Source: Rhodovulum adriaticum (GTDB lineage Bacteria > Pseudomonadota > Alphaproteobacteria > Rhodobacterales > Rhodobacteraceae). From it: DNA of 64,000 nucleotides. The stretch lies in assembly GCF_004345735.1 (NCBI RefSeq), contig NZ_SLXL01000013.1:17747-81746 (forward strand), read 5' to 3'. Below the pieces are notes generated by a model, which saw only the letters and a program-made list of their open reading frames with translations, did not search any database and was not told the DNA's origin. The position numbers and the translations under genes are program-made. Positions 26,547-34,583 of this stretch are shown here, piece after piece (positions within the stretch are counted from its first letter, which is position 1; every line of letters starts with the position of its first letter).

Positions 26547-27960
26547 CCGCCCCTGTCCGCCCCGCCGGGCGCCGCACCCGGAACCCCGTGACGCGCAGGG
26601 GCCGCATTACCGCGAGCAGGTATTCGATCATTTCAACGACGCCGAGAAGGACAGCACCGTGATCCTGACCGGCGGGCTGAGCCGCAGCGCCGATATCCTG
26701 GTGGCGGCGGCGTTGCGCGGGGCGGGCTACCGGGCGCGGGCCTTTCCGGTCCCTGACCGTCGCGCGCTTGAGGTCGGCAAGGAATTCTGCGGTCGCGGCC
26801 AGTGCAACCCGGCCTATTTCATGATCGGCAACCTTGTGCGCTATCTGCAAACCTTGCGCGATGAACAGGGCCTGTCGCCTGCGCAGATCAACCGCGATTA
26901 CGTCTTCATGACGGCGGCGGCCTGCGGGCCGTGCCGGTTCGGATCCTACATCACGGAATACCGCCGCGCCCTGCGCGAGGCCGGGTTCGAAGGGTTCCGC
27001 GTGATCCTGCTGGAACAGAAGGCGGGCGCCAAACAGGCCTGCGGGTCGGGCCACGGGATCGTGCTGGACCGCAGGCTGTCGCTGGGGATCGTTTCGGCGA
27101 TGATCGCGGCGGATGTCCTGAACCTGATCGGTTATCGCACCCGCCCTTACGAAACGGTGCCCGGTGCCACCGACGCGGCGCTGGACCGTTGCCGGACCAT
27201 CGTGGAAACCGCGCTGGCGCGGCGCACCAGCCTGCGGGCGGCCCTGCGCCGCTGCCAGCCCTTGCTGGCGGGGGTGGCGGTGAACCGCAGCCAACCCCGG
27301 CCCAGGGCGGCGCTGATCGGGGAATTCTGGGCGATCACGACCGAGGGCGACGGAAACTATGGCCTGCAGCGGTTCCTGGAGGACGAAGGCGCCGAGGTGG
27401 AGGTTCAGCCGCTGAGCGTCTGGTTGTTGTATCTGGTCTGGCAGGGCCAGTGGGACACGCGCCGCCGCATCGACCTGCCGGGTCGGGATGGCGGGCGGCA
27501 GGGGCTGGCGGGCAAGCGTCCGCGCATCCGGCTGATCCGTCTGTGGGCGGCGGAGAGGTTGATCCGGCTGGTGTTTCGCCGGCTTGCCCGCGCGGCGGGG
27601 CTGCGGGGCTATGCGCTGCCCGACATGGGCCGACTGGCGCGGCTGGCCCAGGCCCATTACAGCCCCGAATTGCGCGGCGGCGAGGGCCACCTGGAGGTGG
27701 CCAAGCTGATCGACGCCGCCGAGCGGGGCGATTGCGACCTGGTCATCAGTGTCAAGCCGTTCGGCTGTCTGCCCTCCTCGGGGGTGTCCGACGGGGTGCA
27801 GGCGCGGGTGCGGGCGCTGCACCCCTCGGTGATCTTTCTGTCCGTCGAAACCACCGGCGATGCCGCCGCCAATGTCTATAGCCGGGTGCAGATGGCGGTG
27901 TTCAAGGCGCGGGCGCAAATGGCGGCGCGGCAGGGGCGGTCTGCCCCGGTGCGCGGCTGA
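26536..27960 (+). CDS. 2-hydroxyacyl-CoA dehydratase / double-cubane-cluster-like protein
   Basis: 474 residues, related to the HgdA/HgdB and double-cubane-cluster protein families. Candidate iron-sulfur ligands: C85 and C90 (FCGRGQCNPAYFM), C130 and C133 (AACGPCRFGSY), C169 (KQACGSG) and C411 (VKPFGCLPSSG). The ATG at 26536 lies inside the end of the activase gene (11-base overlap), so the two are co-translated. Partner proteins of this kind receive an electron from an ATP-hydrolysing activase and reduce a substrate. Whether the substrate is a CoA thioester is unknown. Such oxygen-sensitive chemistry is uncommon in presumably aerobic Rhodobacterales. Confidence 0.82.
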   Translation: MPYDRPCPPRRAPHPEPRDAQGPHYREQVFDHFNDAEKDSTVILTGGLSRSADILVAAALRGAGYRARAFPVPDRRALEVGKEFCGRGQCNPAYFMIGNLVRYLQTLRDEQGLSPAQINRDYVFMTAAACGPCRFGSYITEYRRALREAGFEGFRVILLEQKAGAKQACGSGHGIVLDRRLSLGIVSAMIAADVLNLIGYRTRPYETVPGATDAALDRCRTIVETALARRTSLRAALRRCQPLLAGVAVNRSQPRPRAALIGEFWAITTEGDGNYGLQRFLEDEGAEVEVQPLSVWLLYLVWQGQWDTRRRIDLPGRDGGRQGLAGKRPRIRLIRLWAAERLIRLVFRRLARAAGLRGYALPDMGRLARLAQAHYSPELRGGEGHLEVAKLIDAAERGDCDLVISVKPFGCLPSSGVSDGVQARVRALHPSVIFLSVETTGDAAANVYSRVQMAVFKARAQMAARQGRSAPVRG

Positions 27961-28087
27961 TCGGACGATGGATCGGGGCGCGGCCTGTGCTACCTCTGGG
28001 GGGCCGCAACAGGGGGCAGAACCGATGAACAGCATCCCGGCCGCTTTCGGCACCCATGGCGCCGCAAGACCCCGACCGCGGGTCGGG

Positions 28088-28363
28088 CGGCGGTGATCGG
28101 GGGCGATCATGGTGCAGCCCGCGATGCCCCTCCTTCCCGATAGCGGCGCTTGGTCGGATCGCCTGGCCCGCCTGCTGGTGCGGCATCACCTGCTGGCGTT
28201 GCTGCTGGGCGGGCTGCTGGTGCTGCGGCGGTGATCGGGGGCGATCATGGTGCAGCCCGCGATGCCCCCCCTTCCCGATAGCGGCGCTTGGTCGGATCGC
28301 CTGGCCCGCCTGCTGGTGCGGCATCACCTGCTGGCGTTGCTGCTGGGCGGGCTGCTGGTGCTG
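28088..28363 (+). repeat. 138-bp tandem duplication over the 5' end of the RND exporter gene
   Basis: Bases 28088-28225 are repeated at 28226-28363 with one difference (T at 28131, C at 28269), i.e. 137 of 138 identical. The unit holds the ribosome site, the ATG and the first 39 codons of the exporter. Both copies abut exactly. The length is a multiple of three. The near-identity points to a recent event, or to an assembly error that should be checked. Confidence 0.95.
28109..28234 (+). pseudogene. Truncated duplicate of the RND exporter N-terminus (41 codons)
   Basis: The upstream copy in the tandem duplication keeps its own ATG (28109) and ribosome site but reads only 41 codons, MVQPAMPLLPDSGAWSDRLA... 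to LLVLRR, before a TGA created from the untranslated part of the second copy (28232-28234). It would make a peptide with one membrane span. It differs from the functional copy by P8 to L. Translation is possible, function is doubtful. Confidence 0.7.
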
Positions 28364-30553
28364 GTGTCGGTCCTTGGCGTGCTGCGTGTCGGATACACGG
28401 CGGACAACCGGGTCTATTTCGGCGAGCGTAACGCCGATTATCAGGCGTTCGAACGGCTGGGCGACATCTACGCCCTGTCCGAGACCGTCCTGTTCGCGTT
28501 CGTCGGCGATACGGACCTTTGCACCCCGCCGGTGCTAGAGGGGCTGCGCGACTTCACCGCCGAGGCCTGGCTGCTGCCCGATGCTCTGCGGGTGGATTCC
28601 ATCGCGAATTTCCAGCACAGCGAAAGTCGCGGCGACGAGATCATCGTAGAATCGCTGATCCCCGAGGACGGCGCGCTGAGCGCGGCGCAGGCGCAGCGCA
28701 TCAAGCGGATTGCAGAAACCTCGGACGAGTTGCTGAACCGGCTGATTTCGCCGGGCTGCCGGGCGTTGGGGGTTTCCGTGAACCTTGTCCCGGAGGGCAA
28801 CGCCACGGTTTCCAGAACAGAGGTCGCCAGGATCGCGCGCAGCCTGCAGGCCGAATGGCAGGACCGCCTGCCGGGCCTGCGCATCCATGTCAGCGGCACC
28901 GTGATCGGCGATGCGGCGATCAGCGCGGCGGCCGAGCGCGATACCAGGCTGCTGGTGCCCGCCGGTTTTGCCTGCGTAAGCGTGCTGATGGCACTGGGCC
29001 TGGGCACGTTCAGCGGGTGGCTGGGCACCACGCTGGTCACGCTGGGCGGGGCGCTTGCGACGCTGGGGTTTGCCGGGTGGCTGGGGATTGCGCTGATCCC
29101 GGCCACGGCGGTCAGCCCGCTGGCCGTGATGGTGCTGGTCAGCGCCTCTTGCGTGCATGTCGTTCTGGGCTGGACCCGGCGCATCGCCGAGGGGCAGGAC
29201 CGCACCGCCGCGACCGTCGCCGCGGTCGAGGAAAACCTGTCCGCCATCACCGTGACCAACCTGACCACGGCGATCGGTTTCCTGTGCCTCAACTTTTCCG
29301 AATCGCCGCCCCTGGCGCAGATGGGCACGATCGTCAGTCTGGGGATTGTCGTGGGGTGGCTGCTGACGGTGCTGGCCCTGCCCGCGATGCTGCTGCGCCT
29401 GCCCGATCTTCGCTTTCGTCCGCTGCGCCTGTCGCCCGCCGCGCTGGAGCGTCTGGCCGGGTTTGCCCTGAACCAGCGGGGTATCCTGACCGTTTTCGCC
29501 TTGTTGTTCCTGGTGTCGCTGGCGGGGCTTGCGCAGATCCGTTTCAACGACAGCCCGCTGAAGTATTTCGACGAAAGCTTTGCCTTTCGGACCGACAGCG
29601 ATGCCATCGAGGCGGCACTGACCGGCATCGAGAGTGTCCAGTTCTCGCTGGACAGCGGCGCAGAGGGTAGCGTTTTCGCCCCCGCGTTCCTGAACCGGGT
29701 CGACCGATTTGCAACCTGGATGCGGCAGCAGGACGACGTGGTTTTCGTGGGCAGCCTGTCCGATATCGTCAAGCGGCTGAACCACACGCTGGGCGACGGT
29801 GGGCCGGGGGGCCATGACATCGCGCCGACGCAGGCGGCCAACGCCCAGGCGATGATGCTGTACGAGTTGTCCCTGCCCGCCGGGCTGGACATGAACCAGA
29901 TGCTGAACATCGACCGCACCCAGACCCGCGTGGTCGTTCTGTTGCGGGATGTCGATGGGCAGGCCATCGTCGATTTTGCCGATACGGCCGAGGCCTGGCT
30001 GCGCGCGAATGAACCGGCCATCGCCACGCAGGCGGTGGGCTTTGGCGTTGCCTTTTCGAAGCTGACCCAACGCAACAACCGCGCGATGGTCTACGGGATG
30101 CTGACCGTGCTGGTGCTGGTTTCGGGGCTGATGATCCTGACGCTGCGCGACCTCAGGCTGGGGCTGGTCAGTCTGGTTCCGAACGTCTTGCCCGCGATTT
30201 TCGGCTTTGGGCTGTGGGGCTGGTTCGTGGGCGAGGTCAACCTGGGCTCGACCGTTGTTACGACCATGACATTTGGCATCGTCGTGGACGACACTGTGCA
30301 TATCCTGACCCACTATCGGCGGCGGCGCCGACACGGGCTTGAGCGGGAAGAGGCGCTGCGCCAGACTTTTCGTACGGTCGGCGCGGCGGTGATGGTATCC
30401 TCGGTCGCGATCTTCAGCGGGTTTGCCGTCATGACGCAAAGTGGATTTGCCCTGAACCAGCATATGGGCGGCTTGACCGCCCTGGTGATCGTGCTGGCGC
30501 TGCTGACCGATCTGCTGCTTTTGCCAGCCGTCTTGAGAAGGACAAACCAATGA
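28247..30553 (+). CDS. MMPL/RND-family transporter (lipid-type exporter)
   Basis: 768-residue inner-membrane protein with two repeats, each a long periplasmic loop plus a cluster of spans: an N-terminal span (LLALLLGGLLVLVSVLGVLR), clusters around 210-380 and 590-765. FGIVVDDTVHILTHYRRRRR near residue 680 is the proton-relay-like TM segment of MMPL proteins. The lengths and the lack of the HAE1 drug-pocket features distinguish it from the AcrB-like pump at 12599. It overlaps the LolA-like gene by four bases. By analogy with HpnN and sterol or hopanoid exporters it may move lipids to the outer membrane; this is inference. Confidence 0.87.
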   Translation: MVQPAMPPLPDSGAWSDRLARLLVRHHLLALLLGGLLVLVSVLGVLRVGYTADNRVYFGERNADYQAFERLGDIYALSETVLFAFVGDTDLCTPPVLEGLRDFTAEAWLLPDALRVDSIANFQHSESRGDEIIVESLIPEDGALSAAQAQRIKRIAETSDELLNRLISPGCRALGVSVNLVPEGNATVSRTEVARIARSLQAEWQDRLPGLRIHVSGTVIGDAAISAAAERDTRLLVPAGFACVSVLMALGLGTFSGWLGTTLVTLGGALATLGFAGWLGIALIPATAVSPLAVMVLVSASCVHVVLGWTRRIAEGQDRTAATVAAVEENLSAITVTNLTTAIGFLCLNFSESPPLAQMGTIVSLGIVVGWLLTVLALPAMLLRLPDLRFRPLRLSPAALERLAGFALNQRGILTVFALLFLVSLAGLAQIRFNDSPLKYFDESFAFRTDSDAIEAALTGIESVQFSLDSGAEGSVFAPAFLNRVDRFATWMRQQDDVVFVGSLSDIVKRLNHTLGDGGPGGHDIAPTQAANAQAMMLYELSLPAGLDMNQMLNIDRTQTRVVVLLRDVDGQAIVDFADTAEAWLRANEPAIATQAVGFGVAFSKLTQRNNRAMVYGMLTVLVLVSGLMILTLRDLRLGLVSLVPNVLPAIFGFGLWGWFVGEVNLGSTVVTTMTFGIVVDDTVHILTHYRRRRRHGLEREEALRQTFRTVGAAVMVSSVAIFSGFAVMTQSGFALNQHMGGLTALVIVLALLTDLLLLPAVLRRTNQ

Positions 30554-31338
30554 TTTTGCGCAGATTGCTTTTCGTCATCGCTATGCTGGCCGCCGGGGCG
30601 GGCGCCGCCCTGGCCCAGACACCAGAGCAGAGGGGCCAGCAGATCGCCGCGCGCGCGGACGCGGTGGCCACCGGCTTTGGCGATTTGCAGGTCTCGGGGG
30701 AAATGACGCTGCGCACGCCCACGGGCGCCACCAGTTCGCGCCGCTTCGCGATGAAGACGCTGGAACTGGGGGGCGGGCGCGAAACCCGATCGCTGCTGGT
30801 GTTCGACTGGCCGGGCGACATTCGCGGCACGGCGCTGCTGACCCATGCCTTTGACAACCGACAGGATAGCCAATGGTTGTATCTGCCTTCGGTCGGCCGG
30901 GTGAAAAAGATCACCGGCGGGGGGCGCTCGGGATCCTTTGTGGGCAGCGAGTTCGCCTATGAGGACATGGTAGAGCAGGACGTGGCCAGCTTCAGCCACC
31001 TGTGGCTGCGCGACGAGCCCTGCCCCAACGGCGCGGGGCGGTGTCACCTGCTGCAGCGCACCCCGCGCTACAGCTCGGGCTATGCGCAGCAACTGGTCTG
31101 GATCGACACTGCCGCGCTGCGCTATCAGGCCGTTGCCTATTTCAACCGCCGCGGCCAGCGGTCCAAGACCCTGACCATGAGCGGCTATCGCCAGTATGGC
31201 GGCCGGTACTGGCGGCCCGCACGGATGACGATGGTCAACCATCTGACCGGCAAAAGCACGATCCTCGAGTGGAGTGGGTATCGTTTCAACACCGGCCTGC
31301 GGCCGGGGGATTTCACGCGCGAGGCAATGGCACGGTGA
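30550..31338 (+). CDS. Outer-membrane lipoprotein-sorting (LolA-like) periplasmic protein
   Basis: 262 residues with a cleavable signal (LLFVIAMLAAGAGAALAQ) and a beta-rich domain characteristic of proteins annotated as outer membrane lipoprotein-sorting protein: SGEMTLRTPTGATSSRRFAM, GTALLTHAFDNRQDSQWLYL, GRVKKITGGGRSGSFVGSEF, YEDM. This family, distinct from true LolA, is commonly encoded beside MMPL transporters and probably shuttles a lipid across the periplasm. It starts within the RND stop codon (ATGA overlap) and is followed after 87 bases by a beta-barrel gene, completing an inner-membrane/periplasm/outer-membrane set. Confidence 0.83.
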   Translation: MILRRLLFVIAMLAAGAGAALAQTPEQRGQQIAARADAVATGFGDLQVSGEMTLRTPTGATSSRRFAMKTLELGGGRETRSLLVFDWPGDIRGTALLTHAFDNRQDSQWLYLPSVGRVKKITGGGRSGSFVGSEFAYEDMVEQDVASFSHLWLRDEPCPNGAGRCHLLQRTPRYSSGYAQQLVWIDTAALRYQAVAYFNRRGQRSKTLTMSGYRQYGGRYWRPARMTMVNHLTGKSTILEWSGYRFNTGLRPGDFTREAMAR

Positions 31339-31425
31339 TCTGCGCGCCCGGCACATCTTGTGAACCGGGACTGATGCGGCAAGGATGGTGCAGGCTCGGT
31401 TTGCGCGGGCGCGAAGGGGGGCAGG

Positions 31426-32781
31426 GTGAAAAAAGCAGGGTCTCTGGGCATCGTCTGGCTTGCGGCGCTCTTGCCGGTTCCGCTTGCCGCGCAGGGCCTG
31501 TCGGTCGAGGGCGAAATCGGCCTGGCCGCGCGCAGCTACACCCAGAACGGCGCCCTGCCAGGGCAGGCGGGCAGCGGCACCGAGATGATCGGCGCCATGC
31601 GCCTGGCGGTCAGCGGGGGGCTGGGCTTTGGCGATTTCACCGCCGAGCTGAAGGGCCGCACCAACGCACGCACCGGCGCCACGTCCCTGGACCTGTCCAA
31701 GGCCCATGTCAGCGGCGATCTTGACGGGGTGCGCTGGCTGGTGGGCCGCGATGTCGTGTTCTGGGGGGTGACGGAGTCCTACAACCCGGTGAACGTCATC
31801 AACCAGCGGGGCGATTTTGCCTCGACCGGGGAGGAGGACCGGCTGGGCCAGACCATGGCGATGCTGTCCTTCGAGACCGCGGGGCTGGGGAATTTCAGCC
31901 TGTACGGTCTGTTCGGGTTTCGCCCGTTCGATGAACCGCGGCGCAGCGACAGGTTGCGCTATTACGTGGCCGGCGACGACCGGCGGACCCTGTACGAAAG
32001 CGGCGAAGGTGTCGATTTCGCCCTGCGAAATACCAACACGGTGGATCTGGGCAACGGCTCGCTGGATTATGCGGTGTCGCTGTTTTCGGGACGCGACCGG
32101 CAGCCGGTCTATCTGCCCGGCTGCGCCTTCAAGACCGCCACGGTGAGCGAGGCGACCTGCGACGCGGTCAATGCCGATATCCGTGCAAGCTACGAAAGCC
32201 TGTCCGGGCGGGGCAATGCCGGTCTGCTGGCGCAGATCTTCGGCGCGGCCAGCCCGGCAACGCGGGCCTTCCTGCTGGGCGGGGACAGCGTCGGGGCCGT
32301 TCCCTATTACCAGGACATGCAACAGGTCGGGCTGGAACTGGCCTATGCCACGGGCGACTGGCTGTTCAAGTTCGAGGGCGCACAGCGGTTCACCGCGCGG
32401 GACAACTATTTCGCGGGCGTGATCGGGGCCGAATATGCCTTTGGCGATGTGTTCGGATCGGGCGGCGGGCTGACGGTGACGGCGGAATACCTGTATGATG
32501 ATCGCTCGGCCCTACAGCCGCCCACCTTCGTCGAAGATGATGTGTTCCTGGGGGTCCGCTACGATTTCAACAACATGTCGGGTGCCTCGTTGTCGGTTGG
32601 TGCGCTGCGCGATCTGGACAGCCGTGCGATGGTGACAACGGTCGAGGCCTCGTGGCGGCTGGCCGGCAATACCCGCGTGTCGGTGTCCTCGGCGATCATC
32701 GACGCGGACGATCCGTTTGATCCGCTGTCAGCGCTGGACCGTGACGATTTCCTGGAAATCGGGCTGGACTATTTCTTCTGA
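31426..32781 (+). CDS. Outer-membrane beta-barrel protein (DUF1302-like)
   Basis: 451 residues. The GTG at 31426 is preceded by a GGGGGG-rich ribosome site. Signal peptide LGIVWLAALLPVPLAAQ, then alternating hydrophobic strands (LSVEGEIGLAARSYTQ, MRLAVSGGLGFGDFTAELKG, VTAEYLYDDRS) and a C-terminal strand ending EIGLDYFF, whose terminal phenylalanine is the classic signal for the BAM machine. The sequence WLVGRDVVFWGVTESYNPVN resembles the DUF1302/DUF1302-like porins that are linked to MMPL exporters. It closes the gene run with a strong terminator. Ligand unknown. Confidence 0.8.
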   Translation: MKKAGSLGIVWLAALLPVPLAAQGLSVEGEIGLAARSYTQNGALPGQAGSGTEMIGAMRLAVSGGLGFGDFTAELKGRTNARTGATSLDLSKAHVSGDLDGVRWLVGRDVVFWGVTESYNPVNVINQRGDFASTGEEDRLGQTMAMLSFETAGLGNFSLYGLFGFRPFDEPRRSDRLRYYVAGDDRRTLYESGEGVDFALRNTNTVDLGNGSLDYAVSLFSGRDRQPVYLPGCAFKTATVSEATCDAVNADIRASYESLSGRGNAGLLAQIFGAASPATRAFLLGGDSVGAVPYYQDMQQVGLELAYATGDWLFKFEGAQRFTARDNYFAGVIGAEYAFGDVFGSGGGLTVTAEYLYDDRSALQPPTFVEDDVFLGVRYDFNNMSGASLSVGALRDLDSRAMVTTVEASWRLAGNTRVSVSSAIIDADDPFDPLSALDRDDFLEIGLDYFF

Positions 32782-32830
32782 CGATCCGGCCCACCTGCAC
32801 GGCGACGCAGACCGCTGTTCGATGCGCAGA

Positions 32831-32867
32831 GGCACCGCCGCTGCATGGGGCGGCGGTGCCGGGTTTT
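32831..32867 (+). terminator. Rho-independent terminator after the beta-barrel gene
   Basis: GGCACCGCCGC (32831-32841), an 8-base loop, then the perfect complement GCGGCGGTGCC (32850-32860), followed by GGGTTTT. An 11-bp GC stem 50 bases after the stop at 32781 and oriented rightward. It fits the end of the operon that starts near 20725 or 28247. Confidence 0.85.
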
Positions 32868-32875
32868 GTTCGTGC

Positions 32876-34507
32876 CTACCAGCGCGCGGCGCGCACGGGT
32901 GTCACGATCCCGGTGGGCTGGTTCTGTTCCACCTCGCGGTGGACATTCGCCGCGGGCATGGCGACCGCGTCGCGGCCGCGCACGTAGCTTTGTTCCAGCA
33001 CGATCTCGCGATAGGCCTTGTTCAGGGTGCGCGCGCGTTCGGGCGAGGGGAACAGCAGGGTCGAGATGTCCTGTTCCAGTTCCGCCGCGGCCTGCGGATC
33101 GACGCTGCCATCGGCGGCGATGAACCGCGCGATGATCTCGGCGTTGTTGCGGAATTCGTCCCCCGCCCCGTTTTCCTGCAGGTAGGTCAGCAATTCGCGC
33201 TGCCCGTCTGCGCGGACGGGTTCGGGCGTGCCGGCCAGCGATTTCTGGGTCCAGTGATACCAGCCGCGGGCATGGGCGGTCTGGCTGGGCAGCTTGCGCG
33301 GAAAGGCATAGGCCGCGTCGTCGGTTACGCTGACCCCACCGTGGCAGCCGATGCAGAACACCGTTTCCTCAAAGCTTTGGGGGCGCAGGTCGCCGGCCGC
33401 ATCCTCGATAAAGGCCTGGTAGCGCCAGCCGGTGCCGTTGGCGATGCCGGTTTCGAGGCCGCCGTCGAAAATGTCGATCCGGTCGGGGAAGGCCGCGCGT
33501 TCCTTGACCTCGGCCAGGCCGCCCTGTTCCAGGTCGGCGTAGGTCTGCCATTTCGACTTGATGCCGTAGCGGACCTCTTTGATGCGGGGGGCCATGGAAA
33601 CGGCGCCGCTGCTGACATCGATATAGCGCACGGTGTGCAGGAATTCGGTCCCCAGCGGGAACAGGCCGGCGGCCAGCTTTTCGCCCTTGGCCGCGCCGAC
33701 CCAGGACATGAACCGTCCGTCGATCGGCATCCAGTCATAGGCGATGTGGTCGGCGGTGCCCAGCGTCCCGTCCTTGTCCAGATCCACGCCCAGGCGGGTT
33801 TCGTCCACCGGGTCGATGGCGACATCGGCGCGCTGGATCAGCGCCTCGGTGATGGCCAGGTTCACCTTGTAGATCTCGGGGTCATAGGCGCCCGTTTCGT
33901 CGGTGCGGAACGGTTCGGCCAGGCGGATCAGCACGTCGTCGGTCGATCCGTTGGTGGGCCAGAACCCGCCGGGCAGCGGCACATAGGCAAAGGCGCGCCA
34001 GCCGGTCGGCGTGCCGTCGGGGGCGTGGTCGAACCCCTCGGCGTCGAAGTTGAAATGGCAATCGGGGATGTAGCCCGCCCAGGCGCCGTCGCCGTCCTCG
34101 TCCCAGTTGGCGGGCGGGTTGGCCAGCTTGCGCGCCAGGGTGATGGTTCCGTCCGCGTCGAAATAGTTGGACTGGGCGACATAGGCGTCAATCTCGGCAT
34201 CGGACACGGCGGCGATGGCGGCAGAGCGGTCCACGAACAGGTTGGTCCAGGGGTTTTTCAGCGCGGCGCGCGGAAAGGCGTATTCGGTTTGCAGATCCTC
34301 GTCGCCGACGATGTAGTTCGGCGCACGGGCATCGACGTGGCAGGTGAAACAGGGGTTGTAGGCGTTTCCGGCCTCATCCAGCGTGTTCGTGTAGCACTGC
34401 GACGGGATATAGGCCGTCGGATTGGTCAGATGCTTGTCCCAGAGCGGCTCTGCCATGGCCGAGCCGGCGGCCAGGATCAGGGTCAGTGCGGTGGCGGTGC
34501 GATGCAT
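32876..34507 (-). CDS. Periplasmic diheme c-type cytochrome with EF-hand-like loops
   Basis: 543 residues with a Sec signal (TALTLILAAGSAMA). Two haem attachment sites: CFTCH at 53-57 and CIGCH at 385-389. Between them are calcium-loop-like sequences DEDGDGAW (136-143) and DLDKDGTLGTAD (242-253), the latter a near-canonical EF-hand loop. There is no recognised enzyme domain; electron transfer or peroxidase-like activity is possible. It is read leftward from its own start; a strong terminator lies between it and the PhoX-like gene, so it probably has its own promoter or depends on read-through. Confidence 0.82.
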   Translation of the reverse strand: MHRTATALTLILAAGSAMAEPLWDKHLTNPTAYIPSQCYTNTLDEAGNAYNPCFTCHVDARAPNYIVGDEDLQTEYAFPRAALKNPWTNLFVDRSAAIAAVSDAEIDAYVAQSNYFDADGTITLARKLANPPANWDEDGDGAWAGYIPDCHFNFDAEGFDHAPDGTPTGWRAFAYVPLPGGFWPTNGSTDDVLIRLAEPFRTDETGAYDPEIYKVNLAITEALIQRADVAIDPVDETRLGVDLDKDGTLGTADHIAYDWMPIDGRFMSWVGAAKGEKLAAGLFPLGTEFLHTVRYIDVSSGAVSMAPRIKEVRYGIKSKWQTYADLEQGGLAEVKERAAFPDRIDIFDGGLETGIANGTGWRYQAFIEDAAGDLRPQSFEETVFCIGCHGGVSVTDDAAYAFPRKLPSQTAHARGWYHWTQKSLAGTPEPVRADGQRELLTYLQENGAGDEFRNNAEIIARFIAADGSVDPQAAAELEQDISTLLFPSPERARTLNKAYREIVLEQSYVRGRDAVAMPAANVHREVEQNQPTGIVTPVRAARW

Positions 34508-34531
34508 GGGGTCGGTCCTGTCACGTGGATG

Positions 34532-34560
34532 AAAAGGGGAGGCGCCAAAGCGCCTCCCCC
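34532..34560 (-). terminator. Rho-independent terminator after the PhoX-like gene (minus strand)
   Basis: On the plus strand AAAA-GGGGAGGCGC (34536-34545), CAAA loop, GCGCCTCCCC (34550-34559). Read leftward this is a 10-bp perfect GC stem followed by TTTT. It begins 24 bases after the stop at 34584. Confidence 0.88.
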
Positions 34561-34583
34561 GATGATTGGCAGACGATCAGGTC

